The position numbers and the translations under genes are program-made. DNA of 64,000 nucleotides from the NCBI GenBank assembly GCA_023055425.1, contig JALGPY010000010.1, forward strand, positions 14,667,363 to 14,731,362. Direction: 5' to 3'. This DNA comes from Linanthus parryae. Its lineage: Eukaryota; Streptophyta; Magnoliopsida; Ericales; Polemoniaceae. The notes beneath the pieces were generated by a model. That model ran no database searches, was not told the origin of the DNA, and saw only the letters and a program-made list of their open reading frames with translations. Of this stretch, positions 1 to 11,140 are shown piece after piece (the first letter of the stretch is position 1; the number at the start of each line of letters is the position of its first letter).

Positions 1-1399
1 GTTCTGATCTGTCCATCGTAGCCTGCAAACACTGTTAGGGGGTGAGCTCCCGCCCCGTAGGATGTTCACCGCAACAGTAAGGTGAAATGCAATAAACAAT
101 ATAATTATAGCAGGTTACATGTAGTATCACATATCACGTAATAATCATTTAGCATCCAATAGCATGTGAATTTATAATATCAACAATAAATGTATCGACA
201 TGTATACAACACGAAGCATGCTCATAACCCGTAAGCGATAATAATATTGTAAACTGCATAACCCCCTACCTCATACGGCGAGGTAGAAATAATTGATATC
301 GCGAAACGGAGCCTTAACATATGTAGCATCTCACTATCGAGACTCTAACATTTAATAAAGATACTATTTCTTCGAAGCGGAACTCGATTTGGATAAGGAA
401 CGCTCAAAATATGATGTAGTAATGAAGATAAGAGGTGTGTGTAAATATATAAGGAGGCTGCATCCATAGTGCAATTTTGTAGTACCTCGGCAAATTAATT
501 CGAGTGCGTCGCAATATAAAGTCCTATTTGGTGAAATACAGGTGCGGATCCATCATATGCCCAGGAGGGGCTATCGCCCCAGCTGGATTGATTTTTTCGT
601 AAGACTATTATAAATAATATATATATACACATATATATATATACATATTATCAGTGCTCATAATTACAACACACTAAACTATAGTTACAACACAAGCAAT
701 TTCTTAATTTCTCAAACCTTAACACTCTATATAATTTCCTTTATCCCGTATCATTTTAGAACATTCTTTTGTAGTTTTTCTCCATCCTGAACACTTCTTA
801 TTTCAGTTAGTTTAAATATCATGTTGTATTTCTATTCACAAAAACCACATTTTTAAACATTATTATTCTTTTTTTCTGAAAGTATTATTCTTATATATAG
901 AATAAATTTTAACCCCACCAATCAACCATTTTTCTGAAATTCTTACGTACATGAGAAAATATATAGATATTATATTATTTCTTGCATATGAAAAACTTCT
1001 GGTACGTGATTCAATTATAGTTCTATTGCATAATTGTGCGAAAAAATATCGAATGTAGAATTTTCTTCCCTCTGACAAATTAACCCCACTTCATTCGAAA
1101 TCATAGATCTTCCACTGCTCTCTAGTGTGGTTTGTAGGTTATTCCATTAGAACGGGGGTTTACCCAGTGCGCAAGGACAAGGGTTGTGGACTAGTGGCTT
1201 CTCACGTCATTAGAAAAAAAGACATTAACATATATCACATATATATATATATATAAAAAAGCATTGACAAGTACTATCACGCATAAGTGGGTTCTCACGT
1301 CATAAAAAAAAACATTAACATATACTATCATGTATAGTTTTTGAAAGGAGTAGTTTTCTTGAGTCTTTACGCGTAAATCATTTTATTTAGTAAAAAAAC
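1..1399. other. AT-rich intergenic DNA, no gene recognised
   Basis: I see no convincing coding region. The first 90 bases hold a GC-richer stretch with nested inverted repeats (ACTGTT at 31-36 with AACAGT at 73-78, GGTGA at 41-45 with TCACC at 66-70) that could fold as a hairpin. Around 560-590 is a short GC-rich motif with self-complementary blocks (GGGGC / GCCCC), of a kind often found near ends of plant DNA transposons, but no partner end was found. The rest is AT-rich with simple repeats. Confidence 0.4.
617..645. repeat. (AT)n microsatellite
   Basis: An interrupted run of AT dinucleotides with a short ACAC break. A second short AT run lies at about 1239-1254. Both are ordinary low-complexity DNA. 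Confidence 0.8.
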
Positions 1400-1452
1400 A
1401 ATGTATTATAATAATATTATAGTTATTTTTGAAGGAGTAGTTTTATTCTCTG
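1194..1452 (+). repeat. Degenerate direct repeats with a period near 90 bp
   Basis: A block containing TTCTCACGTCAT, an A-run and ACATTAACATATA occurs at about 1197-1236 and again at about 1288-1330. A following block containing TTTTTGAA(A)GGAGTAGTTTT occurs at about 1337-1360 and again at about 1424-1447. Both pairs are spaced about 90 bp apart, so this looks like an old tandem duplication that has decayed. No coding role is seen. Confidence 0.55.
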
Positions 1453-1899
1453 GTGATGATAGTAGATCTCTTGCCGGCGTTTTCATCGAACAAGCACAAA
1501 GGTTAGAGAGGTTCAAAACCATTAATATTGTTGTAATTCTGATAAGGCAAAAGAACGTAAAGTTCAAAACAAAACGTTCAACAATCTATCCTACATACGG
1601 TGTTAATTAGACTGATTTACTAACTCTATTCATTTTTCATTTTTACAGACTTTTTCTCAAAAATGCCATCAATGCATCATTGATGGATGAATTTTATGGA
1701 GGGATGAACAATAATAAATGCAACGTTTCGGGAAATGAATAGACATCTCTTCACAATTCATATAAATCAATGTTGAAATAACTTCCCCCCATTTCTGCAA
1801 ACAACGTGCATTTCATTTTCAAGTTCTCAGAAATCAGGGCAGAACCTCTCTGTTAAACAATCTACCAAATCGGCTAGCAGTGAAAACATAATTTTCAAC

Positions 1900-2250
1900 A
1901 TGGACCCTAACAAAATGGCTCTATGGATGTCTATGTTGAAGGAAGGGAAATCAGCGGAGGTTCTGGAACAAGTGGTGCAAGAAACAAAGCAGATCGAGAA
2001 GGATTTGGTTATTTTCCAAAAAATCATTGCTCTGAAGAAGAGATTACTTGTTGTAGAATCAAATATATCGCAAGAACTGAAATAGGGTCCTGAAGATTCT
2101 CCCATCCCCAAAAATAAGAAGGCTCTATGGAGATCTATGCTCAAGGAGGGGAAAACATCGGAGGTTTTGGAACTGGTGAGGAAAGAGAGAAAGAAGTTGG
2201 AAAAGGAAATTAATCTAGAGCCAACACTTCGCTCGTGCAGCAGTAACTGA
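1900..2250 (+). pseudogene. Unrecognised coding remnant with an internal protein duplication
   Basis: From the ATG at 1900 the frame is open to a TAG at 2083-2085 and then stays open in the same frame to a TGA ending at 2250, about 116 residues in all. The two halves are versions of one unit: each has a lysine-rich lead, ALW.SMLKEGK, an S/T-rich step, EVLE and then a charged K/E helix. It is therefore a two-repeat, probably helical and highly charged peptide split by one stop. I do not recognise the family. The stop could be a real end with the second repeat in the 3' UTR, a decayed codon, or an exon fragment. Element A inserted about 190 bp downstream at 2442 and may have disrupted the original locus. 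Confidence 0.35.
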
Positions 2251-2441
2251 TTCAGATGGTTATGAGGACTCTTCCTAGATGAGCGTTACTATTATGTACT
2301 ATTTGGTACTAGTAGTCTAGTAGTACTTCGTGTTGGCATGAGTTGGTTTTTGGTTTTTTAAATCACTTTCTTCATGTTAATCCTCACTAGACGTAACCCC
2401 TCCGCATTATGTTTCATCATGAAGTACATGTTATTTTCCTA

Positions 2442-3755
2442 TGTGAAAGATCAAGTTATGCAAAACTTGAAATAGCTCAGGTATTTCAAGGCCTTGAACC
2501 AGCTTTCAAAGCCTTGAATAAGTCTCAGAGGCTTGAAAGTAGTTTAGCTATCTTCAAGGCCTTGAAACTGGATTCAAAGCCTTGAAACCGCTTAACTTGA
2601 ATGCACACACTCAGGGGGAGTTTTCTGCAAACTCTCTAAGTTGATTCCCTCTCTTTCTTTCATTTTTTTGATTCATTGTTATTAGATGATGAAAGAAAAA
2701 TTGTTCTAACATGTTTTGATCATAAGATATCATCTGTTTGACCATGATAATGCAGGACATTTTGTTTCCAATATTTGCAGGATTTGTTTCCTAATCTGAA
2801 GTTGTGCAGATTTGGAAATAGATGAATACATTGATCCTGTGATCAATCAGAGACTTATGACAGCTTCTCATATTGCTTGTGTTCTAGATCACAACAATTT
2901 CTCTGGAGATTGTGATCAACTATCCATTGGAGAAAGCTGTTAAAGAGAGTCAAAGCTGTTGCCAACAAAACAGGAAGTTGTTGCTGAAAATTTGGGAAGA
3001 TTTGCAGAGCTTCAAACAGTTTAAATAGAGCTCACCCTGAAGCAACAACATATGAGACTCAACGGGCAAAAACAAGAAACAAGTTTATGGATTGACAAAG
3101 CATCAAAGAAGAACATCAAACTCTCAATCCATTCCACAGAAGTTCACTGCATTTTCACTGCAGTTTTCTACTCTAAGTGTACTTCTGTATTGAGTTGTAT
3201 TGGTAGATCATTTCTTTATTATCTATACATCTATTCTCAAGGATTTTTCAAAGTGAAAAACAGAGAATTCTTAGTTAATCAGTTAGCTAGAGCAGGTACT
3301 ATACAGGTTAGGGAAAACCACAAGCTGTAACAGAGTAAGGGAACTCTCTGGGATTGAGTTCTAGGGCTTAGCTTTTGATTAACAAGAATTGAGTTGAAAA
3401 TCCTGCAGGGATCTAATCCCTGAGGTAGAGACGTAGGTCCAAGTGGACTGAACTCTATAAATCACTTGTCTTCTGCATTTATAGTTCATTCATTTTCATA
3501 GTTTTTGCAGCACACAAAACGATTTATTTTTCAAGGGTTTGAATTTGTTTTCAAGGCCTTGAAAAAGGCATACTTGCTTTATACTATCTGCATCTTCTCC
3601 AAGGGCTTGAACTAGTTTTCAAGGCCTTTAACTTCATTGCTTGCACAAGTTTTCATTTTCCTAGTAAGTTTTGCAAAAAGTTGGCATACTCTATTCAACC
3701 CCCCCCCCTTCTAGAGTATCTTAGCTGCATAAACATCTGCATACTCACACTTTCA
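2442..3755 (+). repeat. 5' LTR of element A
   Basis: The LTR starts TGTGAAAGATC (compare TGTAAGATC in element E) and ends CACTTTCA immediately before the primer-binding site, giving about 1314 bp against 1288 and 1301 bp for E. It carries several copies of the palindrome TTCAAGGCCTTGAA (2485-2498, 2553-2566, 3550-3563) and degenerate copies. A poly-C/CT stretch at about 3701-3712 is shared with the LTRs of E. Confidence 0.85.
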
Positions 3756-3757
3756 AT

Positions 3758-3769
3758 TGGTATCAGAGC
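3758..3769 (+). other. Primer-binding site of element A (tRNA-Met type)
   Basis: TGGTATCAGAGC lies two bases after the LTR end. It is the usual plant copia primer-binding site, complementary to the 3' end of initiator tRNA-Met, and it fixes the LTR boundary. Confidence 0.9.
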
Positions 3770-3803
3770 TTGTATCACTTTATAATATATAACCATTGTG
3801 ATC

Positions 3804-5626
3804 ATGAGTACTGCAGGTGATGGTGGTTTCTTACAGGGAAGAGCTGCTAACAGACCTCCTCTATTTTGTGGAGAAAATTTTGGTCACTGGAAAGCTCTCA
3901 TGAAAATGTTTAATATTGATCAAGATCTAGAGCTTTGGACCATTATCCAAAATGGACCTCATTCTTTCTACACAGAGAAAGATTGGATCAGAACTCCCAA
4001 AACAGAAGACTCACTCTCCTCGTCTGAGTTAGAGCAGTTTTCTAGGAACTACAAGGCTATTAACATTTTGATTGTGCTTTGAGTACAGTTGAATTCAACA
4101 AGATCTCTGGATGCACAACTGCCAAAGAAATCTGGGATAAACTTGTGGTTACTTTTGAGGGAACAAGTCAAGTCAAGAAAACCAAGATCAACATTTATCT
4201 CAGGCAATGTGAGCTGTTTAAGATGAATGCAGATGAGTCCATCAGAGACATGTTCAAGAGGTTCACTGATATTGTCAACAACCTAGATTCACTAGGGAAA
4301 CATTTTTCCAATGAAGAAAAGTTAAGGAAGATTCTCAGAAGTCTTCCAAAGGAAAAATGGGAACCAAAAACCACAGATATTGAAGAAGCTCAGAATCTCT
4401 CAACTTTACAACTTGATGACCTACAAGGGAAGCTCCTGAAACATGAGATATCTATGAATGAAGTTGATGGAGAACTCCCAGATGGTGTCTAGCAATTAGC
4501 TCTCAAAGCCAAAGAGAATGAGAGAACAAAAAGCCTTGAAACTGAGGATGGTGATGATGAAGATCCAATTGCCTTAATTTCCAAAGCCTTGACAAGGATT
4601 CTTAAAATGAAGAAAAGCTTTGGAAACAAAGATTTCAAAAGAGAAAGGAATAGATCATCTAGCAGCAAGGACTACAAAGATAAGTCCTCTTCACCCAAAA
4701 AATCAAAAGTAATGAACTGCTTTGAGTGTGGTGATGCAGGACACTTGATAAGAGATTGTCCACACAAGAAAAGCAAGAACTTTCAAAAGAAAGATCATGA
4801 CAGAAGAAAGAAATCCATGATAGCTTCATGGAGTGATTCAGATAGCTCTAGTGAATCTAAATATGAGGAAGAACATGTCAACCTATGCTTCATGGCCAAG
4901 CATGATGAAAGTTCTGAGAAGAACATTGAAGTAATGGTATCTTTCAGAATATCTAAGAACAATGCTTTTGAGTGAGGAAGATTATCTGAAAGAGATCAGA
5001 CTTTTGAACGAAAAAGTTCATGAGTATGCAAAAGAAAACTTAAAACTTGTTTCCCTAAATCAGAATCTTGAAATCTCTCAGAAGAAAACTAATAGTCATT
5101 TCAAGGCCTTGAAAACCAGTTTAAAAGCCTTGAAAACACAAGTAAAGAAAGTAGTCACTGAGAAATCCTCAATGACTGACAGCCTTGTTAATCTAAGACA
5201 TCAGGTTGATGGAGTAGAGAAACAAAAGACTACTCTTACTGAGAAACTTCAAGAATCTGAATTGGTCAAAGTCAAGCTTGCTGGATCAGAACACAATTTG
5301 AACTTGATTCTTGGAGGAAGTTCACATTCTGTTCACAAAGCTGGCATTGGATTCAATCCAAACTTTCCAAGAAGGAACAATACCAGATTTGTGAAAGCTG
5401 GAAGCAAAACTTCTCCTACTTGTCATTATTGCTGCATGGTCATGTTAAGATGACTTGTCCTTTTAGAAGAAGAGACCCTCACATAATGAGGAACACTTTT
5501 CCGTTTAACCTCAAAGGACAAGTTAAGCAGATTTGGGTTCCTAAAGGGGTTAGGGCACCTAACATGGTTGATCCTGAATATGAATCCAAATTCAACACTT
5601 GGTCTAACAGCTGGGTAAGGCAGTGA
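3804..5626 (+). pseudogene. gag of element A, frameshifted
   Basis: It encodes the capsid/nucleocapsid part of the polyprotein, which would form the virus-like particle. The start at 3804 (MSTAGDGG) matches the start in element E. An N-terminal retrotransposon gag domain (CGENFGHWKALM, about residue 30) runs into a frameshift near 4080 and continues in a second frame to a TAG at 4490-4492. The same frame then goes on to a CCHC zinc knuckle, CFECGDAGHLIRDC, at about 4717-4758. A serine/acidic linker and a long predicted coiled coil follow (about 4965-5300), with lysine- and leucine-rich repeats FKALKT/LKALKT encoded by the palindrome motif. At least three disruptions are visible: a shift near 4080, the stop at 4492 and a stop at about 4973-4975. 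Confidence 0.8.
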
Positions 5627-6020
5627 TTGGTGTTTGCAGGTTGACACCAATATCAAAGAACAGAAGTGGTTCATGCACAGTGGTTGCTCAAGAAATATGA
5701 GTGGAAAGAGATCTCTATTCTCAGAATTAAAGGAGAAATCATAAGGTTCAATAACACTTGGTGACAAAGGTAAATACAATATTCTTGGTATTGGAAAAGT
5801 TGGTACAAACTCTGAAAAATATATTTCTGATGTGTATCTGGTTGAAGGTTTGAACTTGAATTTGCTTAGTGTATCTCAGCTTTGTGATAATGGCAACAAA
5901 GTTATCTTTGATAAAAAGAAGTGTGTGGTGCAAAATGAGAAATCAGGAGATTGCATTCTCACAGCCTCTAGATAAAACAATGTTTATACTTTTCAAACTA
6001 ACAAAGTTGCAGGTGAAAGT
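5627..6020 (+). pseudogene. Protease region of element A, catalytic Asp replaced
   Basis: This region should hold the aspartic protease that cuts the Gag-Pol polyprotein. The expected active-site motif DSGCSRHMSG, present in sister element E, reads HSGCSRNMSG here: the aspartate codon at 5676-5678 is CAC (His). Downstream, the typical LNLLSVSQLCD segment is recognisable at about 5855-5890. Stops occur at about 5740 and 5973. The enzyme cannot be functional as encoded. Confidence 0.75.
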
Positions 6021-7263
6021 TTGAAGTGTCTCAAGGACTTGAAAGAAGATTCAAAGCTTTGGCACAGGAAACTTGGTCATATCAGTTTGCATACTTTGAA
6101 CAAGTTGATTTCCAAGGACTTGGTAAGAGGATTGCCATACATCAAGTTCAAAGAAGATGAAATGTGCAAAGCCTGTGCTCAAGGCAAGCAGACTAGAGGT
6201 TCCTTCAAGCCAAAGAAGTTTGTAAGTACAACTAGACCTATTGAATTGCTTCATATGGATCTATGTGGTCCTATGAGATCTCCTACTCCAAAAGGTAAAA
6301 GGTATATGCTAGTTTTTGTAGATGATTTTTCTAGATATACTTGGGTTATGTTTCTCAAAGAAAAATCTGAAGCACTCTCTGAAGTTTCAAAGCTTTGCAG
6401 AGAACTTCAAAACTTGAAAAACCTACCTGTAGCTTCAATCAGAAGTGATCATGGTAGAGAATTTGATCAGTTAGAATTTGATTTATTTTGTGATAAGCAT
6501 GGTATTTCTCACAACTTCTTTGCTCCAAGAACTCCTCAACAGAATGGTGTTGAAGAAATAAAGAACAGGACTCTTGAAGATATGTCAAGAACAATGCTTC
6601 TTGAGAACAAGCTGCCAAAACATTATTGGGCCAAAGCTGTGAATACATCAAACTATATTTTGAACAGGTGCTTGATCAGACCTATTCTGAAGAAGACACC
6701 TATGAACTATTCAAAGGGAGGAAGCTAAACATTTCATACTTCAGACCCTTTGGATGTACTTGTTTTATCCACAACAATGGAAAAGACAATCTTGGTAAGT
6801 TTGATGCAAGAAGTGATGAAGGTATATTTCTTGGTTACTCTCTGAATAGCAAAGCTTATAGAGTTTACAATAAAAGAACCAAAATGGTAGAAAAGAGCAT
6901 TCATGTTATTTTTTATGAAAGTTATGATGGTTCTTTGAGTGAAAGTTTTGCAGACTTGAATTTGACAAGCATGAATCAGAGGAAGAGACTGAGAATCCAT
7001 CACGGATCAAGAAAGGTTCAGAAGAAAATAGAAGACATTTTCAAGACCTTAAAAATGGTGCTCAAGGCCTTGAAAGTAAATCTCAAATCCTTGAAAAAGA
7101 TAATCAGAAGGATTCAAGTGACAAAGCCACTACTTCAAGACCAGAGAAGATCTATGGAGAGCCTGAACCATGGTCTCCAAGAAAGAGATTCAAATGTCTC
7201 TCATCCCATCCAGCTGATAATATCATATCAGATCCAACCACTGGTACACAAACTAGATCACAC
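6021..7263 (+). pseudogene. Integrase region of element A
   Basis: It begins with the pre-integrase HHCC zinc-binding part (LWHRKLGHIS at about 6058-6085 and CKACAQGKQ at about 6165-6190), which inserts cDNA into the genome together with the core that follows. Core landmarks are HMDLCGP (first Asp, about 6254), RSDHGREF (second Asp, about 6440) and PQQNGVEEIKNRT near 6535-6570, where the usual NGVVERKNRT is altered. The frame shifts near 6650-6720, after LNRCLIRP. The C-terminal KGRKLNISYFRPFGC and DEGIFLGYS blocks read from another frame. The integrase-RT linker (about 7000-7130) again carries palindrome-derived repeats. Confidence 0.8.
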
Positions 7264-8707
7264 TTGAAGAACTTATGTGCTTTTAATGCCTTTATTTCTC
7301 TCGTAGAACCAAAAACTGTGAAAGAAGCTTTACAAGAATCAGACTGGATCATTGTTATACAAACTGAACTCAATGAGTTTGAAAGAAATAAGGTTTGGAA
7401 TCTGGTTCCTCCACCTACAAACCAGTCTGTCATTGGTACTAGATGGGTATTCAGAAATAAGTTGGATGAAAGTGGCAATGTGATCAGAAACAAAGCAAGG
7501 TTAGTTGCTCAAGGTTACAATCAAGAAGAAGTTATTGATTATGACGGAACTTTTTCTCCAGTTTCCAGGTTAGAAGCAATTAGAATTTTACTTGCTTTTG
7601 CATCTTACAAGAACATGAAACTGTTTGAAATGGATGTGAAGTGTGCTTTCTTGAATGGCTATTTACAAGAAGAAGTTTATGTTGCACAACCACCGAGTTT
7701 TGAAAATGATAAGTTTTCAGATCATGTTTACAAACTTGACAAAGCTCTTTATGGTTTGAAACAAGCTCCAGGAGCTTGGTATGAAAGATTGTCAAAGTTT
7801 TTACTTGAAAATGATTTCAAAAGAGTTTTAGTAGACAAGACTCTTTTCAAAAATACTCATGAAAAATATTTACTTGTAGTTCAGATATATGTTGATGATA
7901 TATTGTTTGGAGCTACTAATGATCAATTGTGCAGAGAATTCTCAAGCCTTATGAGCAGGGAATTTGATATGAGCATGATGGGAGAGTTGAACTTATTCCT
8001 AGGACTTCAAATACATCAATTGAAGAAGGACATCTTTCTGCATCAAAGCAAGTACACAAGAGACTTACTAAACAAATATAGCATGGCTCAATGTAAGGAA
8101 GCCAACACTCCTATGAGTTCTATATTATCCTTATACAAGGATGAATCTGGTAAGAGTGTCAATGTAAAAGAGTATAGAGGCATGATTGGACCATTACTCT
8201 ATCTGACAGTAAGCAGACCAAATATTATATTTAGTGTGTGTAGGTGTGCTAGATTTCAAGCTGATCCAAAAGAATCACACTTGACTGCTGTGAAGAGAAT
8301 ATCAGATATCTCAATGGTACCAAAGACTTGGGGCTTTGGTATCCAAGACATTCTAACTTATCTTTACATGGCTTTTCAGATGCTGACTTTGGAGGTTACA
8401 AGGTCGATAGAAAAGTACTTCAGGAACTTGCCAATTCATTGGATCATCCTTGATTAGTTGGCATTCCAAGAAACAGAATTCATTTGCTCTATCAACAACT
8501 GAAGCTGAATATACAGCTGCAGGAGCATGATGCTCACAAGTTCTATGGATTGCTCAACAACTAAGAGACCTTGGATTTGATTTCAGGGAAATACCTATTA
8601 AGTGTGATAACACTTGTGAAATTTCAATTACAAAGAATCCAGTGCAACACTCAAGAACCAAACATATTTTTTTCAGACACCATTTCATCAGAGATCATGC
8701 TGAGAAA
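7264..8707 (+). pseudogene. Reverse transcriptase and truncated RNase H of element A
   Basis: RT copies genomic RNA into cDNA. The open frame 7264-8457 holds [25 protein letters not shown] (motif A, Asp), YGLKQAPGAWYERL and YVDDILFGA (catalytic YVDD, about 7889-7915), then MMGELNLFLGLQI. A frameshift near 8296 leaves the connection to RNase H (SDADFGGYKVDRK) in another frame, and more stops follow. The RNase H part breaks off at about 8707 after the stretch equivalent to RHNFIIDHAEK in element E; integrase of the unrelated element B follows directly. Confidence 0.85.
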
Positions 8708-11126
8708 TTACACCTACTTCATCACATTTACTGATGATTTCTGTAGATATGGATTTGTATACCTTATGAAGGCCAAATCTGAATCCTTTGAATTGTTCAA
8801 AGAATTCAAGAATAAAGTAGAGAAGCAACTGGGAAAAAGTATTAAAGCTCTACGATCGGATCGTGGAGGAGAATACTTGAGCCAAGAGTTTGATGAGTAT
8901 CTTAGAGAGTGTGGGATAGTATCCCATCTCACTCCACCCGGAACGCCACAATGGAATGGCGTGTCCGAGAGGAGGAATCGCACTCTATTAGATATGGTGC
9001 GATCTATGATGTCTCAAACACATCTTCGGATATCCTTTTGGGGACATGCTCTAATGACGGCAGCTTTTACCATTAACCGCGTTCCATCCAAATCAGTCAT
9101 GAAGACACCATATGAGATATGGACTGGGAAGCGTCCCATAGTGTCGTTTATGAGGATTTGGGGCTCTGATGTCTATGTAAATCGTTTACAAACAGACAAG
9201 CTCGGGCACAAAGCGGATAAGTGTAAATTTGTGGAATATCCTAAGGAAACTAAAGGATATTATTTCTACAATCCCATCGAGAACAAAGTGTTTGTTGCTC
9301 GGACCGGCGTGTTTCTAGAAAGAGAGTTTGTCTCTAAAGAAGCAAGTGGGAGGGCAATAGAACTTGAAGAGATTCAAGAACCACAAATCACTGATCCGAT
9401 GATGGAACATGAACAGGAACCGCAAGTAGTTGTGGAAGAACCTATCCAGGTGACACTGGAACTCCATAGATAAGGAAGAGTGCGTCATGAGCCAGAGAGG
9501 TACGGACTTCTCGTGACTGAGCCCGATGATGTACCACTCATAGATGATGAGCCTGCAACCTACGAGAGGCCATGAAAGGCCCAGACTCTAAGAAGTGACT
9601 AGAATCCATGAGATCCGAAATGGGTTCCATGTACACCAACAAAGTATGGACTTTGGTGGAACCACCTGAAGGGGCTCGACCCATAGGGTGCAAGTGGGTC
9701 TTCAAGAAGAAGACCGACATGGATGGCAAGTTAGTTTCCTATAAATGGCGATTGGTAGCCAAAGGGTATAGAAAGATTCATGGTATTGACTATGATGAGA
9801 CCTTTTCACCAGTCGCTATGACTAAATCCATTCGAATCTTACTTGCTATCGCGGCATACTACGACTATGAGATTTGACAGATGGATGTCAAAACAGCGTT
9901 CCTTTATGGGAACCTCCTCGAGGATGTGTACATAACACAACCGGAGGGTTTTGAGGATCCTGAGAATGCCAATAAAGTCTATAAGCTGCAAAAATCCATT
10001 TATGGATTAAAGTAAGCTTCTAGGAGTTGGAATCGACGTTTTGATGACGCGGTCAAAGAGTTTGGCTTCATCAAAAACGAAGATGAGCCTTGTGTTTACA
10101 AGAAGGTTAGTGGGAGCTCTGTAGTATTTCTTGTCTTGTATGTGGATGACATACTAATCATTGGCAACGACATTCCTACATTGCAATCTGTCAAAGATTG
10201 GCTAAAAATGCTTTGCAATGAAGGACTTTCGAGACGTAGCCTATATAATTGGTATAAAGATCTATAGGGATAGATCTAAGAGGTTGCTCGGCCTAAGTCA
10301 AAGTACATATATAGACAAGGTGTTGAAGAGGTTCAACACGCAAGATTCCAAGAAGGGATTCTTGCCCATGTCACATGGAGTCACTCTTTCTAAGAATGAC
10401 TGTCCCTCCAATGAGATTGAGAAGGATCGCATGAGTAGGATACCCTATGCTTCGGCCATAGGATCCATCATGTACGCCATGTTGTGTACTAGACCAGACG
10501 AATCATACGCGTTGAGTATGGTGAGCAGATAGTAGTGCAATCCGGGTGAGAGTCACTAGATTGCTGTCAAGAACATCCTAAAGTACTTGAGAAGAACTAA
10601 GGATGTGTTCTTGGTATTTGGAGGTAAGGAAGAGCTAAGTGTAAAATGTTACACTGATGCAAGCTTCCAAACAGACAAAGATGACTCCAGATCGCAGTCT
10701 GGATACGTGTTTTGCCTGAATGGAGGAGCTGTAAGCTGGAAGAGTTCCAAGAAAGGGACAGTTGCTGATTCTACAACACAAGCTGAGTACATAGCTGCTG
10801 CGGAAGAAGCAAAAGAGGCAGTTTGGATAAAGAAGTTTATCACTGAGCTCGGTGTGGTCCCTAGCATCATGGATCCCATAGAGTTGTATTGTGACAACTC
10901 CGGGGCGATCGCACAAGCCAAGGAACCAAGATCACACCAGAAATCAAAGCATGTACTTAGGAGATTCCATCTTATTCGTGATATGATCAATCGAGGATAT
11001 GTGAAGATGTGAAAGATTCCAACGGATGACAATGTTTCAGATCCGCTCACAAAACCTCTTGAGCAGCGAAAGCACGAAGGGCACGCCAGATCTATAGGCA
11101 TACGAAATGCGCCAGATTGGCTCTAG
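8708..11126 (+). pseudogene. Partial integrase-RT-RNase H of element B
   Basis: From 8708 the frame reads the integrase core: RSDRGGEYLSQEF (second catalytic Asp), then TPPGTPQWNGVSERRNRTLL with the catalytic Glu at about 8968, and on to GVFLEREFVSKEASGR. A stop at about 9471-9473, a 1-nt loss near 9566 and stops at about 9877 and 10015 break the RT. RT landmarks are [27 protein letters not shown] and LYVDDILIIGND (about 10138-10165). RNase H is recognisable from 10587 (CYTDASFQTD, DSTTQAEYIAAA, SKHVLRRFHLIRD) and ends with APDWL and a TAG at 11124-11126. A TGA at about 11010 interrupts it. Compared with D it is clearly older. Confidence 0.85.
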
Positions 11127-11140
11127 TGCAAGTGGGAGAC

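Larger units (their letters stand above)
2442..8707 (+). mobile_element. Element A: Ty1/copia retrotransposon, 3' end lost (SIRE-like)
   Basis: The element has a 5' LTR, a tRNA-Met primer-binding site, gag with a zinc knuckle and coiled coil, protease, integrase, reverse transcriptase and part of RNase H in copia order. At about 8707/8708 the sequence jumps inside RNase H to the integrase of another copia family (element B), so the distal RNase H, the 3' region and the 3' LTR are missing. It is the same family as element E (52649-62576). Several frameshifts and stops make it inactive. Assignment to the SIRE/Maximus side of copia is inference from the integrase-RT style and from the extra 3' ORF in E. 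With no 3' LTR, no target duplication can be defined; the 5 bp before the LTR are TCCTA. Confidence 0.85.

Noticed and set aside
31..78. Hairpin-like inverted repeats near the window start as an RNA gene or riboswitch
   Set aside because: The stem is short and broken, with no flanking gene or known motif; chance is sufficient.
2485..3631. Regular palindromes as a CRISPR-like array or satellite
   Set aside because: Spacing is irregular, copies occur in coding parts of a retrotransposon in two orthologous elements, and the genome is plant nuclear.
3758..3769. tRNA gene at TGGTATCAGAGC sites
   Set aside because: These are primer-binding sites next to LTR ends; no tRNA cloverleaf surrounds them.
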